This document shows, one piece after another, positions 33,265 through 44,219 of a DNA stretch of 64,000 nucleotides (its first letter is position 1; each line of letters opens with the position of its first letter). Origin of the DNA: Microglena sp. YARC (lineage: Eukaryota > Chlorophyta > Chlorophyceae > Chlamydomonadales > Chlamydomonadaceae); contig JAJSRW010001567.1 in assembly GCA_022414725.1 (NCBI GenBank), positions 1 through 64,000 of the forward strand. The letters are read 5' to 3'. The notes under the pieces were generated by a model. The model saw nothing but the letters and a program-made list of their open reading frames with translations. It ran no database searches and had not been told where the DNA came from. The translations under genes were made by a program, and so were the position numbers.

Positions 33265-34316
33265 TGTAACAATTATAAGACTAATTTACACCAGTCTGAT
33301 TCGCAGAGCATCGTAATTCATGAAAACAAGCTCATGTTGGGCATTACAGCTACAATTAAGGGTTACGAATTTGATTTAGGGGTGCCTTGAGCCAACTTTT
33401 CAAATTTTAACCATTCAAACATGTGCGTATACATAAGTTTGGGAATGGATATTTCTCAAAAATCCGAGGCAAAAACATCTAAGCATCAAAAGCCAAGAAA
33501 CCTTCCCCTAGGGCACTTGGCTATAATTAGCACGGATCTCACGCACACCTCGCCCACACCTGTATGAGATCAAGCAACGCCAACTAAGGCCACACCAACA
33601 CCGTCTTCACGGATCTCACCCGAATTCCAACCGTGATCCTCAACCAAGATATCCCCATGCATTGCGAAATACCCTTGTTCATGCGAGTGCAATACCCTTA
33701 ATGCGTCCGCTCAACTATGAGGCATTTCAGCCGACCTTGGTGCTTGCGCACAGACCGACATCGAAGGCTGCCTGGTGGACAGGAGACGCTTGCGGAGCCA
33801 ACATCCGCCAGCAGGGCCGCCTGGTGGCCACGGACTGCCAGAACGGTACGATCTGCCCTGCCCAGACCAAATATGCAATACCTTGCAAAAATTCCCTGAA
33901 AGCAACCACATCTGATTGGTCTCATTTTTTGTGCATCAAATTAATAAAAATAAAGTCGATCTACATATATGCATTGCATAACAGCCCAGGCACGTTCAAT
34001 ACCGCTTACAAATCAACAACCCTGGAAAATGTCCCATTTCCGTTACTTTGTAGACAACAATTGTACAACATCCATATATTCCATTAAATCCAATCCAATC
34101 CAATTCAAATGAATACAATTCAAACAAATTAAATGCATTCAATTCACGTAAATATAATTCAATTTATTTTTATTAAATTATAATGAAATAAAAGAACTCA
34201 AATTATCTCATGTAGATACATTAAATTAAATTAAAGTGAATTCCGGTGAATTAAAATCAATTTAATTTATAACTCTGATAATTCCATCCGGGGCGTGAAT
34301 TCAGGCGCCCTTAATG
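33265..34316 (+). mobile_element. R1 family, longest plus copy
   Basis: Starts AATTATAAGACTAATTTACA and ends CATCCGGGGCGTGAATTCAGG then CGCCCTTAAT, about 1.05 kb. It gives the reference order of R1 parts: 5' unique part, GC-rich box, conserved GAACGGTACG...TGATTGGTCTCATTTT middle and AT-rich tail. No open reading frame spans it. Confidence 0.7.
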
Positions 34317-34780
34317 CAAGAGAATGCCTAGGCTCTGATCTAGGGATATACTAGGGATAATCAAACAAACAGAAATATATAACACTAGAGCTCTACCATG
34401 CATGTTGTCGTCCACGGCATGCCCCCGGCTTGCTTGTGTAGATGGTAGTGATTATGGGGATGAATACAGGCGTCTTGATGGACAGTCGTTTTGCCATATC
34501 GTAGAATATCCCATCTCCGCAGTATGTCTGTCCCCAATGGCTTCTTGTGTTGAGCCAGCTAGGTATGACACCATTGGCTGTGTCAATGTTCCCCACCGCA
34601 ATGATGTCCTTATCTTTCCAAACATAAGAGACTGGTTATCGCACACGCCAGCCTGGAAGACGTACAGGGTGTCCCTGGCAGGAGAGGGAGGGTAGTACAG
34701 GGTTTGGGTGAGTCATGGGAGGATCGGCTGTGGAGGGTTTGCGGGTGGTTCAGTTGGGGCTCTCTAGTAGGGTCTCGCCA
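34317..34780. other. Unique DNA
   Basis: Overlapping short frames occur on both strands (34402-34695 plus, 34393-34596 minus) with no recognised motif. No gene is called. Confidence 0.35.
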
Positions 34781-34788
34781 CAGCAGAC

Positions 34789-35225
34789 AGGCAGACAGGC
34801 AGACAGGCAGACAGGCAGACAGGCAGGATGAGAGATGGATGGATGAGAGATGGATGAGAGATGGATGAGATGGAGAGATGGATGAGAGATGGATGAGATG
34901 GATGGATGAGATGGATGAGATGGATGGATGGATGGATGGATGAGATGGATGGATGAGATGGATGAGATGGATGAGATGGATGGATGAGAGATGGATGAGA
35001 TGGATGAGAGATGGATGAGATGGAGAGATGGATGAGAGATGGATGGATGGATGGATGGATGGATGGATGGATGGAGGGATGGAGGGATGGAGGGATGGAT
35101 GGAGGGATGGATGGAGGGATGGATGGAGGGATGGAGGGATGGAGGGATGGAGGGATGGATGGAGGGATGGATGGATGGATGGATGGATGGATGGATGGAT
35201 GGATGGATGGATAGATAGATAGATA
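34789..35225. repeat. GGCAGACA then GGATGAGAT/GGATGGAT microsatellite array
   Basis: CAGGCAGA units (34789-34826) pass into GATGGATGAGA units (to ~35035), then GGATG/GGAGGGAT units ending in (GATA)n at ~35225. Long Ser-His-Pro-Ile and Met-Asp-Gly frames are artefacts of the array. Confidence 0.95.
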
Positions 35226-35935
35226 GATATCATTTACATGTCTCATATAGATACATAGATATCGTCAAATGTATTCCTCATATATATGTACAACCAGATA
35301 CACGTGATTAACGGTGTTAATGAGTTGTCATTGCCGTCTTAAAAGAATCCCCGACGAGCGGAAAAAAAAGTAGCGCCTCTCCGGCTGGAATAAGTGTGTT
35401 GCAACCATTCAGCTCGCGCATGTGCACTGCATGCGCTATCTCTCCCCACTATCACACTGCCTTCGCAATGCTATTGCCAGTTATTTGACTTTTATATTAG
35501 CTTTAGCTAGTCTATAAACTTTGGGTTCCTCGTCTTTCTTTCTTTCTTTTGGCCGCCCTCCCCCCCCTTATTTTTCCATTTTTTTGTCTTTTTTTGTAGC
35601 TAGGTTATAGTATTGTCCCATCTGTCAAGTGACTGCCACGTGTTTCAATAGTCTTGAGCTCATAACCAAGTGTTAATAGTTACGCTAGCATCGTCCGAAA
35701 CCATTGGACCGGCAGGAAGGAAATAATGAAATGAAATGGCGCATGAGTAGATAATGGACAGGCGCAGGCGCAAGGTAGAAGTGATAAGCGATGTCGGAGT
35801 TAGTCGCAACCGGAGAAACTCGAACCTCCCACAGCTGCCTTCATCTTACATGATATATGGTCTGACCATTGTGAACAAGGCTGATTAGCCTTGGAAACCT
35901 GCCCATAATCGACACACTCATAACAGAGAGAGTGA
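35226..35935. other. Unique AT-balanced DNA
   Basis: No supported gene. A short (CTTT)n patch lies at ~35535-35550. Confidence 0.4.
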
Positions 35936-35937
35936 GC

Positions 35938-36275
35938 AGCAGAGTTTTGCAAGAAAGAAAGGAAGCTGTTCGCATGATTGAAACAAATTATCAAGTTCCG
36001 ATGTTTTGCAACTATCTCCCCCCTTGCTGCCCAAGCGCCTGCGCCTGCAAGTAGTATGCGCCATGCGGCAGCTAAAATTTCATTGGTTGAAGAGGGCTCC
36101 GGTGTCTCCAGCATTAATCGAGGCTCGAGCAACAGATTTGTGCAAGAAAGAAAGGCAGCTGTTTGCATGATTGTGCATACAAAAAATCAAGTTCCGAGGT
36201 TGCGACTATCTCACCCTTCGCTCTGCACTTCTCAGGCGCCTGCAGGTTGCATGCGCCATCACATGCGGCATCTAG
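35938..36275 (+). repeat. Two-copy ~185-bp tandem duplication
   Basis: GCAAGAAAGAAAGG-AGCTGTT-GCATGATTG, CAAGTTCCGA, GCGCCTGC-GGTTGCATGCGCCAT-style phrases recur at 35938-36080 and 36122-36275. Confidence 0.7.
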
Positions 36276-36456
36276 GACTACATAGATTCGCTCTGCCGGT
36301 CCACTGGTTTCGGACGTTGCCAGCATCATCTCCCAAACCCCATTCACACTTATCACTCAACGCGTGGCACTTTCTTGAAGGGCTATTGCCGTTGGCAGTC
36401 AGTTGGCTTGAGGCATATCTACTTTCCTGCTTTTTGCCGAACGGTGCAGATCCAGC

Positions 36457-36460
<4 letters not shown>

Positions 36461-36487
<27 letters not shown>
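36461..36487. repeat. Poly(C) tract
   Basis: About 27 consecutive C. Confidence 0.95.
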
Positions 36488-36490
<3 letters not shown>

Positions 36491-36689
36491 CCCTTGAAGC
36501 TAATCTCCCTCCCGCCACTACATGCCGACTTTCTTAATTCCTTTGTGGCCATTTCATTTACCTGAGCATGCACGCCCTTGCACTGCTCATCTGATGTCTG
36601 CAACCTCTTCCCACTGCATCAACAAATATGCCGAATGGAGTAATACATTTGAATGCATGAACCAATTCAGGTGCCCTAGTTCCATTCAA

Positions 36690-37180
36690 GTTTACTGGAT
36701 TTTGCAGGCCCGACTGGGTAAATTGCGCGTAAAGAACAAGCTTTGGGTACGTAGCTTTGCGATTGCGCACATCCCATTTTTCTCAGCGAGGCTGTTATAT
36801 ATGCAAACGTTTGCAGGTTGCAGGTTGTTCCTGGATTGATATGATGGGTTGAATCCACAGCATGCTCTACCACGCCTTTTGTTTTTCATGATGAACTCAA
36901 AGCTGAAGTGGCAGGGAAGCAGTGGAGACAGGCAGGGGATAATGTGTTGTTTTGTTGGTCCAGGGGGGGGGGGGATACAGGTAGAGGAAGGAAAGTGTAC
37001 GTGTTAATTATTTAGTGTGACAGGCAGGCAGGGGTGCGACGAGGAGGGAGGGCGAAGATCAACTGAGAGGGGTGTGGTGGGGTGTGGGGTGTGGGGGGGG
37101 TCATCGTTTTTGCTTGGTACATAGTGGCAGGTAACACAGAACAACACACGTTTGGCCAACGGCCACACAGGCATCGTACT
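36690..37180 (-). repeat. Second minus fragment of the R4 unit family
   Basis: Shares the GTGGGTAA-TGCGCG-AAAG, GCTTT-GATTGCGCA core with 29140-29560 and ends in TTTGGCCAACGGCCACACAGG. A GGGGTGTGGGG-rich patch lies in between. Confidence 0.45.
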
Positions 37181-37189
37181 AGAAAAAAA

Positions 37190-37310
37190 AACATACAGAT
37201 ATGATCAGATATGTATCTCATATATATACATCTTTTATCAGACATGTATCTCATGAACATACAGATATTATCAGATATGTATCTCACATACATACATATA
37301 TCATAGCATC
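37190..37310. repeat. Short tandem repeat ATCAGATATGTATCTCAT
   Basis: About three imperfect ~40-bp units built on GATATGATCAGATATGTATC and CATACA words. Confidence 0.6.
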
Positions 37311-37355
37311 CATCTAGATAAATGCACTTGACACCAGACCTTGCTCGTACCTGAG

Positions 37356-37502
37356 GATGAAAATCCAGGTGCTTGCAGTTCCCTTTTCAAAAGTGTAGGG
37401 CACCTCCTCCATATTTGCTTTCATCTTTGTGAGGCAGGTGGTAGCCAGAGTGAAGGCAGAGGATCCCCCTCCTCTAGAGCTTGGGCACAAGCTAGAGGAA
37501 AC
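37356..37502 (-). CDS. Candidate downstream exon of the ELM2-like gene
   Basis: On the minus strand this stretch is bounded by an acceptor (TTTTTCCCCTGTCC...ATCAG) and a strong donor (CAG/GTACGAG). One frame gives a segment with QALEEGDPLPSLWLPP, fitting the acidic spacer and LW-P that follow the first motif of ELM2 domains, but it stops after ASQR. Another frame stays open through NMEEVPYTFEKGT. Either a one-base indel or a wrong exon guess is possible. It lies ~490 bp downstream (minus sense) of the 37995-38392 exon. Confidence 0.25.
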
Positions 37503-37987
37503 CTGATCATGGACAGGGGAAAAAGTGTATGTACGTTTGTTTGTATGCATGTATGTATGTACTAGTACATTGCCCGTGTGGCCGGTGGCCACCCCCCACC
37601 CACCCAGGTCCTTTGGCCTGCTCAGGGTTACAGAAGGCGTCAGGCCCATGTATGCCCCCCACCCCTACCATACACGCATACCATGAGGATATGTTCTTTA
37701 TCCGAATGGTGACACCACCGCTGCCTGCGCTTCTGCCCAAGGGATCTCTTTGCTTGTAATGTGGCTGTGGGTGAAATTGGTTGCTGGGTAGGCCTTCTTT
37801 TGCTGATTCCAGAAGAGGGTTTCAATATTTTAAGGACTGATCCTGCATATTCACCATCAGGGGCAGATCAACTGAAAAGCTTTTGCTGATGCTGGTGGGT
37901 GCTGATGGAAGCTGATGCTGATAATGATGGGCTACTCAATGGTTGACGTAGCACTATCAACACAGAGGTTTATAACCAGTCTAGCTT

Positions 37988-38392
37988 CTACTTCATGGCT
38001 GGGGGAATCCAATCAGGGACGATAGCCTGGTAGTTGGCTCCAATTCTAGGCTTCCTCGGGGGAGCAAAGCCTCGGATGCAGGAAGCTTCTAGCCTTGACT
38101 CCTTCGCTTCTTTCTGCCTCTCGCCTTCCCCTTCGTCGCAGATCTTCACGCTAGGCTCCTCCTGGGCTGCGTCCGAGGAAAGTACGCCAGCTGCGCCGCG
38201 CTTGTAGGAGAGCTTGGGAGGCAGAGAACGATTCAAGTCGTGTACCGGAAGGAGGGACGCGGGACAATCCGAGGTTGGGTTCAGGTCGGACGATTCGGTT
38301 GCGTTTTTGTTCCGAGGGGGGTGCGATGTTTTTGGTAGCGAGTCTTGTTGCTTAGATGGAACAGTGGGCGGTTCCCAGACAGGATCAGGCAT
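37988..38392 (-). CDS. N-terminal exon of a possible ELM2-domain protein
   Basis: 134 codons from ATG at 38392 on the minus strand. The first ~110 residues are hydrophilic and low in hydrophobics (Ser, Pro, Lys, Glu), as in many nuclear regulators. The end reads PPRKPRIGANYQAIVPDWIPP, which fits the opening R-I/V-G--YQA-IP of the ELM2 domain in chromatin co-repressor proteins (MTA, MIER and plant Myb/ELM2 families). The frame stops three codons later, and a GTAGAAG donor overlaps that point (~37994), so the domain probably continues in another exon, perhaps 37356-37502. Codon use and lack of repeats make this one of the better gene candidates. The identification rests on about 12 residues. 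Confidence 0.45.
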   Translation of the reverse strand: MPDPVWEPPTVPSKQQDSLPKTSHPPRNKNATESSDLNPTSDCPASLLPVHDLNRSLPPKLSYKRGAAGVLSSDAAQEEPSVKICDEGEGERQKEAKESRLEASCIRGFAPPRKPRIGANYQAIVPDWIPPAMK

Positions 38393-38399
38393 TGGCAGA

Positions 38400-39100
38400 A
38401 GTTAGTTATTGAGAGGCTATCACGAGCTGCAACGCATGCCAAGAGTTCACATAGACATGACGAGTTGATCAAGGACGAACGGAGGGACAGCTACCGCCGC
38501 GATAGTGCATTATATGAGGAGTGGGTAGGCGTAAAAAACGTTGGCCAATGCATGTTTACTGCGCTACGCGTTTGCCGATGTTAAGCGCTCAATAACTTCA
38601 ATGATACCACTTTAACCAAACCCCGATTGAATCCCAACAGTTGAACGCAACAATCCTCTCAGCTCGAAAAACCTCGGAAATCAGCTTTCACCAGGGAGCA
38701 CCGCTACTCGCATCGAGGTGCGCTATCTTTGTGAAGCTGTGATCAAGCCTTTCTGGTCAATAGGAATCGCTTCTCCTCGAGCAGATGTTCCTACCACCTA
38801 GTACGGGTTTCGAAGGGCGCTAAACACGTTTCACATCTACGACATTTACTACATACGTGCATGCGGGCCGTGGTTGAAGACACGCTGTTGCTCTGAAAGT
38901 GCTTTCCCCAATGTTAGTCACTGTATATGGCAGTGTGATGTCCTATCACCTGCACGTGTGGAAGTGCACACTCAGGGGTTCATGTGATGACCAAAACACA
39001 TTTTTTACGAACATACATACATGCAATGTCATAACCTGCAATGCCTCTCTTGGTATAATCTAGGGATCAAGTTTGGTCAGCTTGGTGATGCGATTGATGC
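38400..39100. other. Unique DNA upstream of the ELM2-like gene
   Basis: On the minus strand this would hold the promoter of the ELM2-like gene. No TATA-like box or repeat stands out, and short frames here have no motif. Confidence 0.35.
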
Positions 39101-39735
39101 ATGTGATATAGTCTATTGGGTCATTACACGCTCTCATAGTAGCCAATCTGTGTGGTCCCATGGTGTGGTGGTAGTGGCGGGTTAGGTTGGGAGCTATGCA
39201 TGGGCTGGGGGCAGGCATGGTGTGGTGGGAGGGGAGGGTAAGCTTGGGCAGGCATGGTGTGTTGCTGCGCACGCCCGTGGCTGTGTTGGTGGTTACATGG
39301 TAGTGTCTTGACTGTGTGGGTGGTGGTGTACTGGTGTACTATCATGACTGTGTGGGTGGTAGTTGGTGGGGCACTACCATGTAATCATGGCTGCGTATAG
39401 GCGGTCGGGCACTGGCATGGATGTGTAGGGGTGGTAGGGGCACTCGTATGGGTTTGCAAGGGCAATGAAGCACATCTATGGCTACGTGGGTGGTTGTGGT
39501 TCACTGCCAAGGCTTTTTAAAGGGTGTTAGAGCACTCCCATGGATTTGTAAGGGCATTGGTGCACCACTATTGCTGTGTCGGTGGTGTTGATACACTGCC
39601 AAAGATCCCGATCCTTACGTTTTTAGTTGCGATCCCTACTCACTTACACACACATAACCCATTATGTGAAGCCACTTCAAGCGCTGCTGTCGCGGCCAAC
39701 CGCACGGGCATGCGTTGCTATTAATATCCCCTCCA
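39101..39735. repeat. Degenerate GTGTGGGTGGT repeats
   Basis: Words such as GACTGTGTGGGTGGT, CATGG-TGTG and GGGGCACT recur every 50-70 bp. Probably a decayed minisatellite. Confidence 0.5.
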
Positions 39736-39737
39736 GC

Positions 39738-39864
39738 CTCCCCCCCCCCCCCCCCCCCCCCCCCCCCTCTTCTCCCTCTCCTCCCTCCTCCCTCTCCTCC
39801 CTCCTCCCTCTGCTCCCTCCTCCGTACACTCTGACCCCCCCCCCCCCCCCCCCCCCCCCCCCCT
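39738..39864. repeat. Two poly(C) tracts around a CTCCCTCCTC repeat
   Basis: C runs at ~39740-39766 and ~39835-39862 enclose (CTCCTCCCT)n. The Pro-rich and Gly-rich frames on the two strands are artefacts. Confidence 0.95.
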
Positions 39865-39974
39865 GCCTTCTTTTATTGCAGGATTGATAGAAGCACACAA
39901 CCCTTTGGGATATAAAGTCTTTGGCCTTGGGCAGTTCTGTGTATTGGTGAGTCCCAATGTATAGTCTTCGAGGA

Positions 39975-40760
39975 GGTGATGGTAAAGATTATGGTGGCGG
40001 TGGTGGATATTGTGATGGTGTGGTGATGGTGCTATGGTTCCATGCTTCCTGGCAATTTGGTGTGGTGTGATTGTGATGGTACAGATCATGGTGGTGATGA
40101 CGATAATGGCGGTGTTTGTGGTGATGATAGCAATGATGATGGTGGTAGTGATGATGATAGTGATGGTGGTGGTGATGGTAATGGTGGTTGTGATGATGAT
40201 GTTGGTGGTGGTAATGCTGATGGTGGTGGTGGTGATGGTAATAATGACGGTGTTGCTGGTGATGATGGATTTTGGTGTTTGCTTATTTAGTGTTTTGGTG
40301 ATTTTAGTGTGATGGTGTGGCGATGGTTGTGATGATTATGATGATAATTGTGACGATGAAGGTGATGTCGTTGTGGTGGTGGAGGTGGTGGTGATGATGA
40401 TAATGGTGGTGTTTGTGGTGGTGGCGAAGGTGGTGATGATGGATATGAAGGTGGTGGTGATTGTGCTGATGATAGTGATGATGATGGTGTTACTCATGGT
40501 GGTGATGATGATGATAGTGATGGTAGTGTTGATGGTAATGGTGGTGGTGATGATGATAATGGTGTTGGTGGTGAGGGTGAGGATGATGGTGATGATAGCA
40601 ATGATGGTGGTGGTGGTGATGATGGATGTTGGTGTTTGCTTATTTGGTGTTTTGGTGCTTTTGGTGTGATATGATGGTTTGGTGGTGGTGGTGGTGGTGA
40701 TCATTATGTTGATAATTGTGGTGATGACATTGATGCGCTGGTGGTGGTGGAGATGGGGGT
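39975..40760. repeat. (GGTGAT)n trinucleotide-like satellite
   Basis: GGTGATGATGATAG/GGTGGTGG words throughout. Two larger parallel units (about 40045-40320 and 40370-40670) both end with TTTGGTGTTTGCTTATTT-GTGTTTTGGTG. Val/Met- and Thr/Ile-rich frames are artefacts. Confidence 0.9.
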
Positions 40761-40859
40761 CATGTTGCTTGTGTTGGCCCCAGTTGTATTCAACTCCAAC
40801 TTGTACGCTGTTTCACCTCAACCTTCTAAGTGTCATGCCAACATACTGATCACTCTCAC

Positions 40860-41345
40860 ACCAGTATAAGTGTGTGGGTGTATGTGGAAGTGTATATGTG
40901 TGTGTGTGCATGTGTGTGTGTAAGTGCAAGTGCAAGTGTAAGTGTAAGTTTGTGTATATGTGTGTCTGTGTGTGTGCACATGTGTTTAAGTGAGTGGGTG
41001 TAAGAGTGTGTAGGTGTATGTGGAAGTGTGTGCAGGTGTTTGCGTGTAAGTGGGTTAAGTGGGAAGTGTGTGTTTGTGTAGGTGTGCGTGTGTAAGTGTA
41101 TGTTTGTGTAAGTGTGTTAGTTTGTGTGTAGGTGTAAATGCGCGGTGCTTGTGTGTGCATGTGTCCGTTTCTGTGTTTTATTGTTAGTGTGTGTGTGAGT
41201 ACAAGTTTGTGTGTACTTGTGTGTATGTGTGTGTACATGTAAGTGTGTGTGCCTGTGTGTATACGTGTGGTTGTGTCTGCATAAGTGTGTGTAGGTCTGT
41301 GTGTACGTGTGTGTGTCTGCGTAAGTGTTTGTGTGTCTGAGTGAT
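40860..41345. repeat. (TGTG)n/GTAAGTG microsatellite
   Basis: Degenerate GTGTGT, GTAAGTGTGT and GTGTAAGTG words, ending about 230 bp upstream of the glycosyltransferase start codon. Confidence 0.9.
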
Positions 41346-41577
41346 CATCGCAACTAAGGCATCATATACCGTACTGCCTAACCGCTCGTTCTACCTCTTC
41401 ACCCGACTCACTTTGTAGGTGGTGCTTCTCCTACCCATCCCTTGAGAAAGTCACTACAGCATAACGCTGGCCAGCAAATCCTTGTGGTTTCTGTTACCAA
41501 GCCGTCAACAAGGCCAAGCAAGAGATTGTAAACTAAGAAGGTCAACGGACCTAGCTGTCACACTATCGGATCAAATA

Positions 41578-42771
41578 ATGTCCTTGTTGATATTCTTGCT
41601 TGCCCTGATACATTGCCTTGTTCAAGGGGTCGAGAGCAAGCAATTATCGGTTGGAGCCAAACTAGATTGGAAGCATGTGCTTTCTCTCCCATCAGAAGGC
41701 CCGGCATATCACGATTGGAAGCAGAAGACCCAAGAGCTGATGCGAGGGCGTCCCTTCAGCAGCTACGACCGGCACATTCCAATTCTTGGCGTAGGCCTTA
41801 ACAATGACCCATTCAGCCTCCTCCTGCGGTTATTCTACAGTATTGATTATCCCATTGACAAAATTGTATTGTTGACTGGTAGCTCTATTGACGAGCATGT
41901 ACAACGCGAGCTGGATCACATCACAAGGCACTTTAAGAATGTTGTGGTCAGGCAGGGCCACAGTACCTGGTTGGGAGTTGCAGAATCGTGGAATGCCATC
42001 ATGATGGAGGTCCCAGACGCTCCATGGGTGTTTATAGTGTCTATGGATATCGAGTTTGCACCTGGGTCTTTGCAGCGCCTGGCACACCATGCATGGGAAG
42101 ACTGGGATAAAAAACAGCTGGATCAGGCTTTCATTGAGTACTGCAACGATGGGATGAGTGGCGGATACTCCGCTTTTGTCATGTCTCGCTCCATGATTTC
42201 CAAGTTGGGATTTTTTGATGAGAATATCTTCCCTGCATACTATGAAGACACAGAATATGACTTGCGTGTGAGAAAGTACAATGAAAGCACTGGCCTAAGC
42301 ATACACAGACAGTTTTATGGTGACGTTGTTGCACTTCATGGTTTGCCCACTGAACATGGTGGCGTTGATCATCGTGGTGTTATCAATGCGATGAGTAAAC
42401 AGGTTTCAGCTGTGCCAAAGGAGAAGATCTTCGAAGTTGTCAACCTTTTTATACAACCATACATTACCAAGAAGTGGGGATGCAATTTCAGTGGACCTGT
42501 TGACTGGACTGAAACATGCACGTTTGCCACTCCGTTTAATGTGAGGAACAACATTTCATTTTGGCAACTTGACAAATGGCGGAGGGCAGAAATCCTGCAT
42601 TTCCTATCCAAACCAACTAGCTCAGTCTTTCTCTTGTACATTGGGTGCTCGTTCTTCATGATGTTTTCAGTTGTAGCGGTGTATGTTTTATTCCTCGGGG
42701 TTATTAGGAGGAACCGTCTGTCTGCTCCTCGGGTTGACAGCCACAAGGATGTGGGCTCTAGCCATGTATGA
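41578..42771 (+). CDS. GT-A type glycosyltransferase, signal peptide and C-terminal anchor
   Basis: 397 residues from ATG 41578. An upstream in-frame ATG (41482) adds 32 residues but hides the signal peptide, so 41578 is preferred. Residues 1-20 form a signal sequence (MSLLIFLLALIHCLVQGVES). Residues ~68-240 show a GT2-like GT-A layout: a first strand ending ILGVGLNNDP, IDKIVLLTG, then VAESWNA, then WVFIVSMDIEFAPG with MDIE at 156-159 in the place of the metal-binding D-x-D, then GGYSAFVMSRSMISKLGFFDEN and YYEDTEYDLR, the expected acceptor/catalytic region. A hydrophobic segment at ~350-377 is followed by a short Arg-rich tail. Expected role: sugar transfer in the ER or Golgi lumen. Donor and acceptor cannot be told. 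The topology is type I, whereas most Golgi transferases are type II. Single exon, intact, no frameshift, with non-repetitive codon use unlike its repeat-filled surroundings. Confidence 0.8.
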   Translation: MSLLIFLLALIHCLVQGVESKQLSVGAKLDWKHVLSLPSEGPAYHDWKQKTQELMRGRPFSSYDRHIPILGVGLNNDPFSLLLRLFYSIDYPIDKIVLLTGSSIDEHVQRELDHITRHFKNVVVRQGHSTWLGVAESWNAIMMEVPDAPWVFIVSMDIEFAPGSLQRLAHHAWEDWDKKQLDQAFIEYCNDGMSGGYSAFVMSRSMISKLGFFDENIFPAYYEDTEYDLRVRKYNESTGLSIHRQFYGDVVALHGLPTEHGGVDHRGVINAMSKQVSAVPKEKIFEVVNLFIQPYITKKWGCNFSGPVDWTETCTFATPFNVRNNISFWQLDKWRRAEILHFLSKPTSSVFLLYIGCSFFMMFSVVAVYVLFLGVIRRNRLSAPRVDSHKDVGSSHV

Positions 42772-43110
42772 ATTGCATGTTGTTTCTAAATACTGGGCAG
42801 ATGTGGCACATTTGGTACCTCGGGAGCTAATATACAGAGCCAGGAGCTTATATACAGAGCCAGTATCAAAGCTATTTGCTGCATCACACGTGTTGGTTGT
42901 GTGAACGGGTGATTTACATTGGAAAGGACATCCAACACTAAACTTCAGTTACTGACACATTCCTCCTTAGGGCTCCTTTCTACTTCAGAGCATATTCTTC
43001 ATCATCATTGCACTTCTCACTTCTCAAAAGTCTGCTGCAAAAGTCTGCAAAAGGCAACCTTTTCAGGTAGATCGCCATTGGCTATAAATTGTATCAAGGT
43101 GTTGTTGCCT
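42772..43110 (+). other. 3' flank of the glycosyltransferase gene
   Basis: Includes the likely 3' UTR. CAGAGCCAGTATC/ATACAGAGCCAGGAGC shows a short direct repeat (GCT-ATATACAGAGCCAG) at ~42830-42866. No further gene was seen. Confidence 0.4.
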
Positions 43111-43115
43111 AGAGA

Positions 43116-43330
43116 GGGGGGGGGGAGCGGGGGGGTGGGGGGGGGGGGGGGGAGGGGGGGGGAGCGAGGGGAGGAGGCTTAGAGAGAGGGAGGCCGGGAG
43201 AGGGTGTGCTAAGAGAGGGGTATGCTAATGGAGGAGTGTGCTGATAGAGGGCCAGTGTGTGTGCTGAGGGAGGTGTGTGTGCTTGTGTTCTGAGAGAGAA
43301 AGAGAGGGGGGGGGATGAGGCTGAGAGATC
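43116..43330. repeat. Poly(G)/GAGAGGG-rich tract
   Basis: G runs broken by A and C, then GAGAGAGGG and GTGTGCTGA words. Confidence 0.85.
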
Positions 43331-43980
43331 AACAGGGGCGTTGCTGAGATGGGTCGCTGGGAGAGTACCTCCCTACTCACCTCCCCTCTCACATCCCCTA
43401 CTACTCAGACGATTCCGCTGTTGATGGAGACATCGGATGCAGACGGTGGCAGAGCAGACAAGTTCTGATCGCTAGGTTGATTATTGTTACAAGAGAGAAT
43501 ACACTCTCAATACCTGTAGTGTAACAGCACCAATCTTGAAGGTGGGGTTATGTGTGTTGAGTTATTCTGTGTGACTTGTAATTGGCTTGGCGCTAACGGC
43601 TAGACAGGGAAGTGTGTTTTGCAAGGCAATGAGACGGTAACCATGAGGTAGGGATGCCGTCAGGGATATCTTGACGGCAGGAGTAGATTGGAGCTACCGA
43701 CGTCTCGAGATCTTTGCCCAAGTGCTAGGTGACTGTCTCGACTGGACAGATAGTTAGCAGCACTATGAGGAAGTACTGTTCTGGAACGGTTGGTTATAGC
43801 GAAAGGCTGTCAAGGCCTAGCGGCGCCAGCAACAGCCTGGCGCGGTAACCGCCCGTCCGATGGCTCAGCTTGTTTGGCTTCGTGCGCCAGGACCTGCGAG
43901 TCCGGATAACAAGACAGGGTCCCTGAGAGGGATCCATTTCGTTACACTCTGAATGCAATCTCTTGGGCCCGAGCTAATAG
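43331..43980. other. Possible degenerate LINE body or unique DNA
   Basis: No intact frame. It lies immediately upstream of the LINE C-terminal relic and may be its eroded coding region, but I could not identify reverse transcriptase motifs. Confidence 0.3.
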
Positions 43981-44139
43981 CCGAGACAGGAGAGAATGTG
44001 CAGGTGCTGCGATAGGAATACCGTGGAGGACGAAGCACACTTCCTCCTAGAATGCCCCATGTACTCACAACTGTGCCTCCAATTGTATGAGCTTTTTGGT
44101 GATAATATAATCATTAGCAGAACTATAGGAAGGGGGTGA
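43981..44139 (+). pseudogene. LINE (non-LTR retrotransposon) ORF2 C-terminal relic
   Basis: The frame from ~43981 (ATG at 43996) to TGA 44137-44139 contains MCRCCDRNTVEDEAHFLLEC and PMYSQL. It matches the C--C------EDE-HFLL-CP-Y signature found after the reverse transcriptase domain in L1-clade and related LINE ORF2 proteins. The frame is closed upstream by TAA and TAG near 43974, and no RT core is readable before it, so this is a 5'-truncated, decayed copy. Repeat R5 follows downstream and could be its 3' UTR. Confidence 0.7.
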
Positions 44140-44219
44140 CACAGGGTGTTGTTGCTAGATTTATCACAGGATGCCAACAGCTAAGACAGCGTACACTACG
44201 CAGAACCAAGTGAAACAAC

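Noticed and set aside
34610..35246. Ser-Ile-His-Pro repeat frames over the GGATG array
   Set aside because: Direct translation of a tetra/pentanucleotide microsatellite, open in multiple frames.
40034..40704. Val/Met-rich plus frames and Thr/Ile-rich minus frames
   Set aside because: Products of the GGTGAT satellite, with no non-repetitive protein content.
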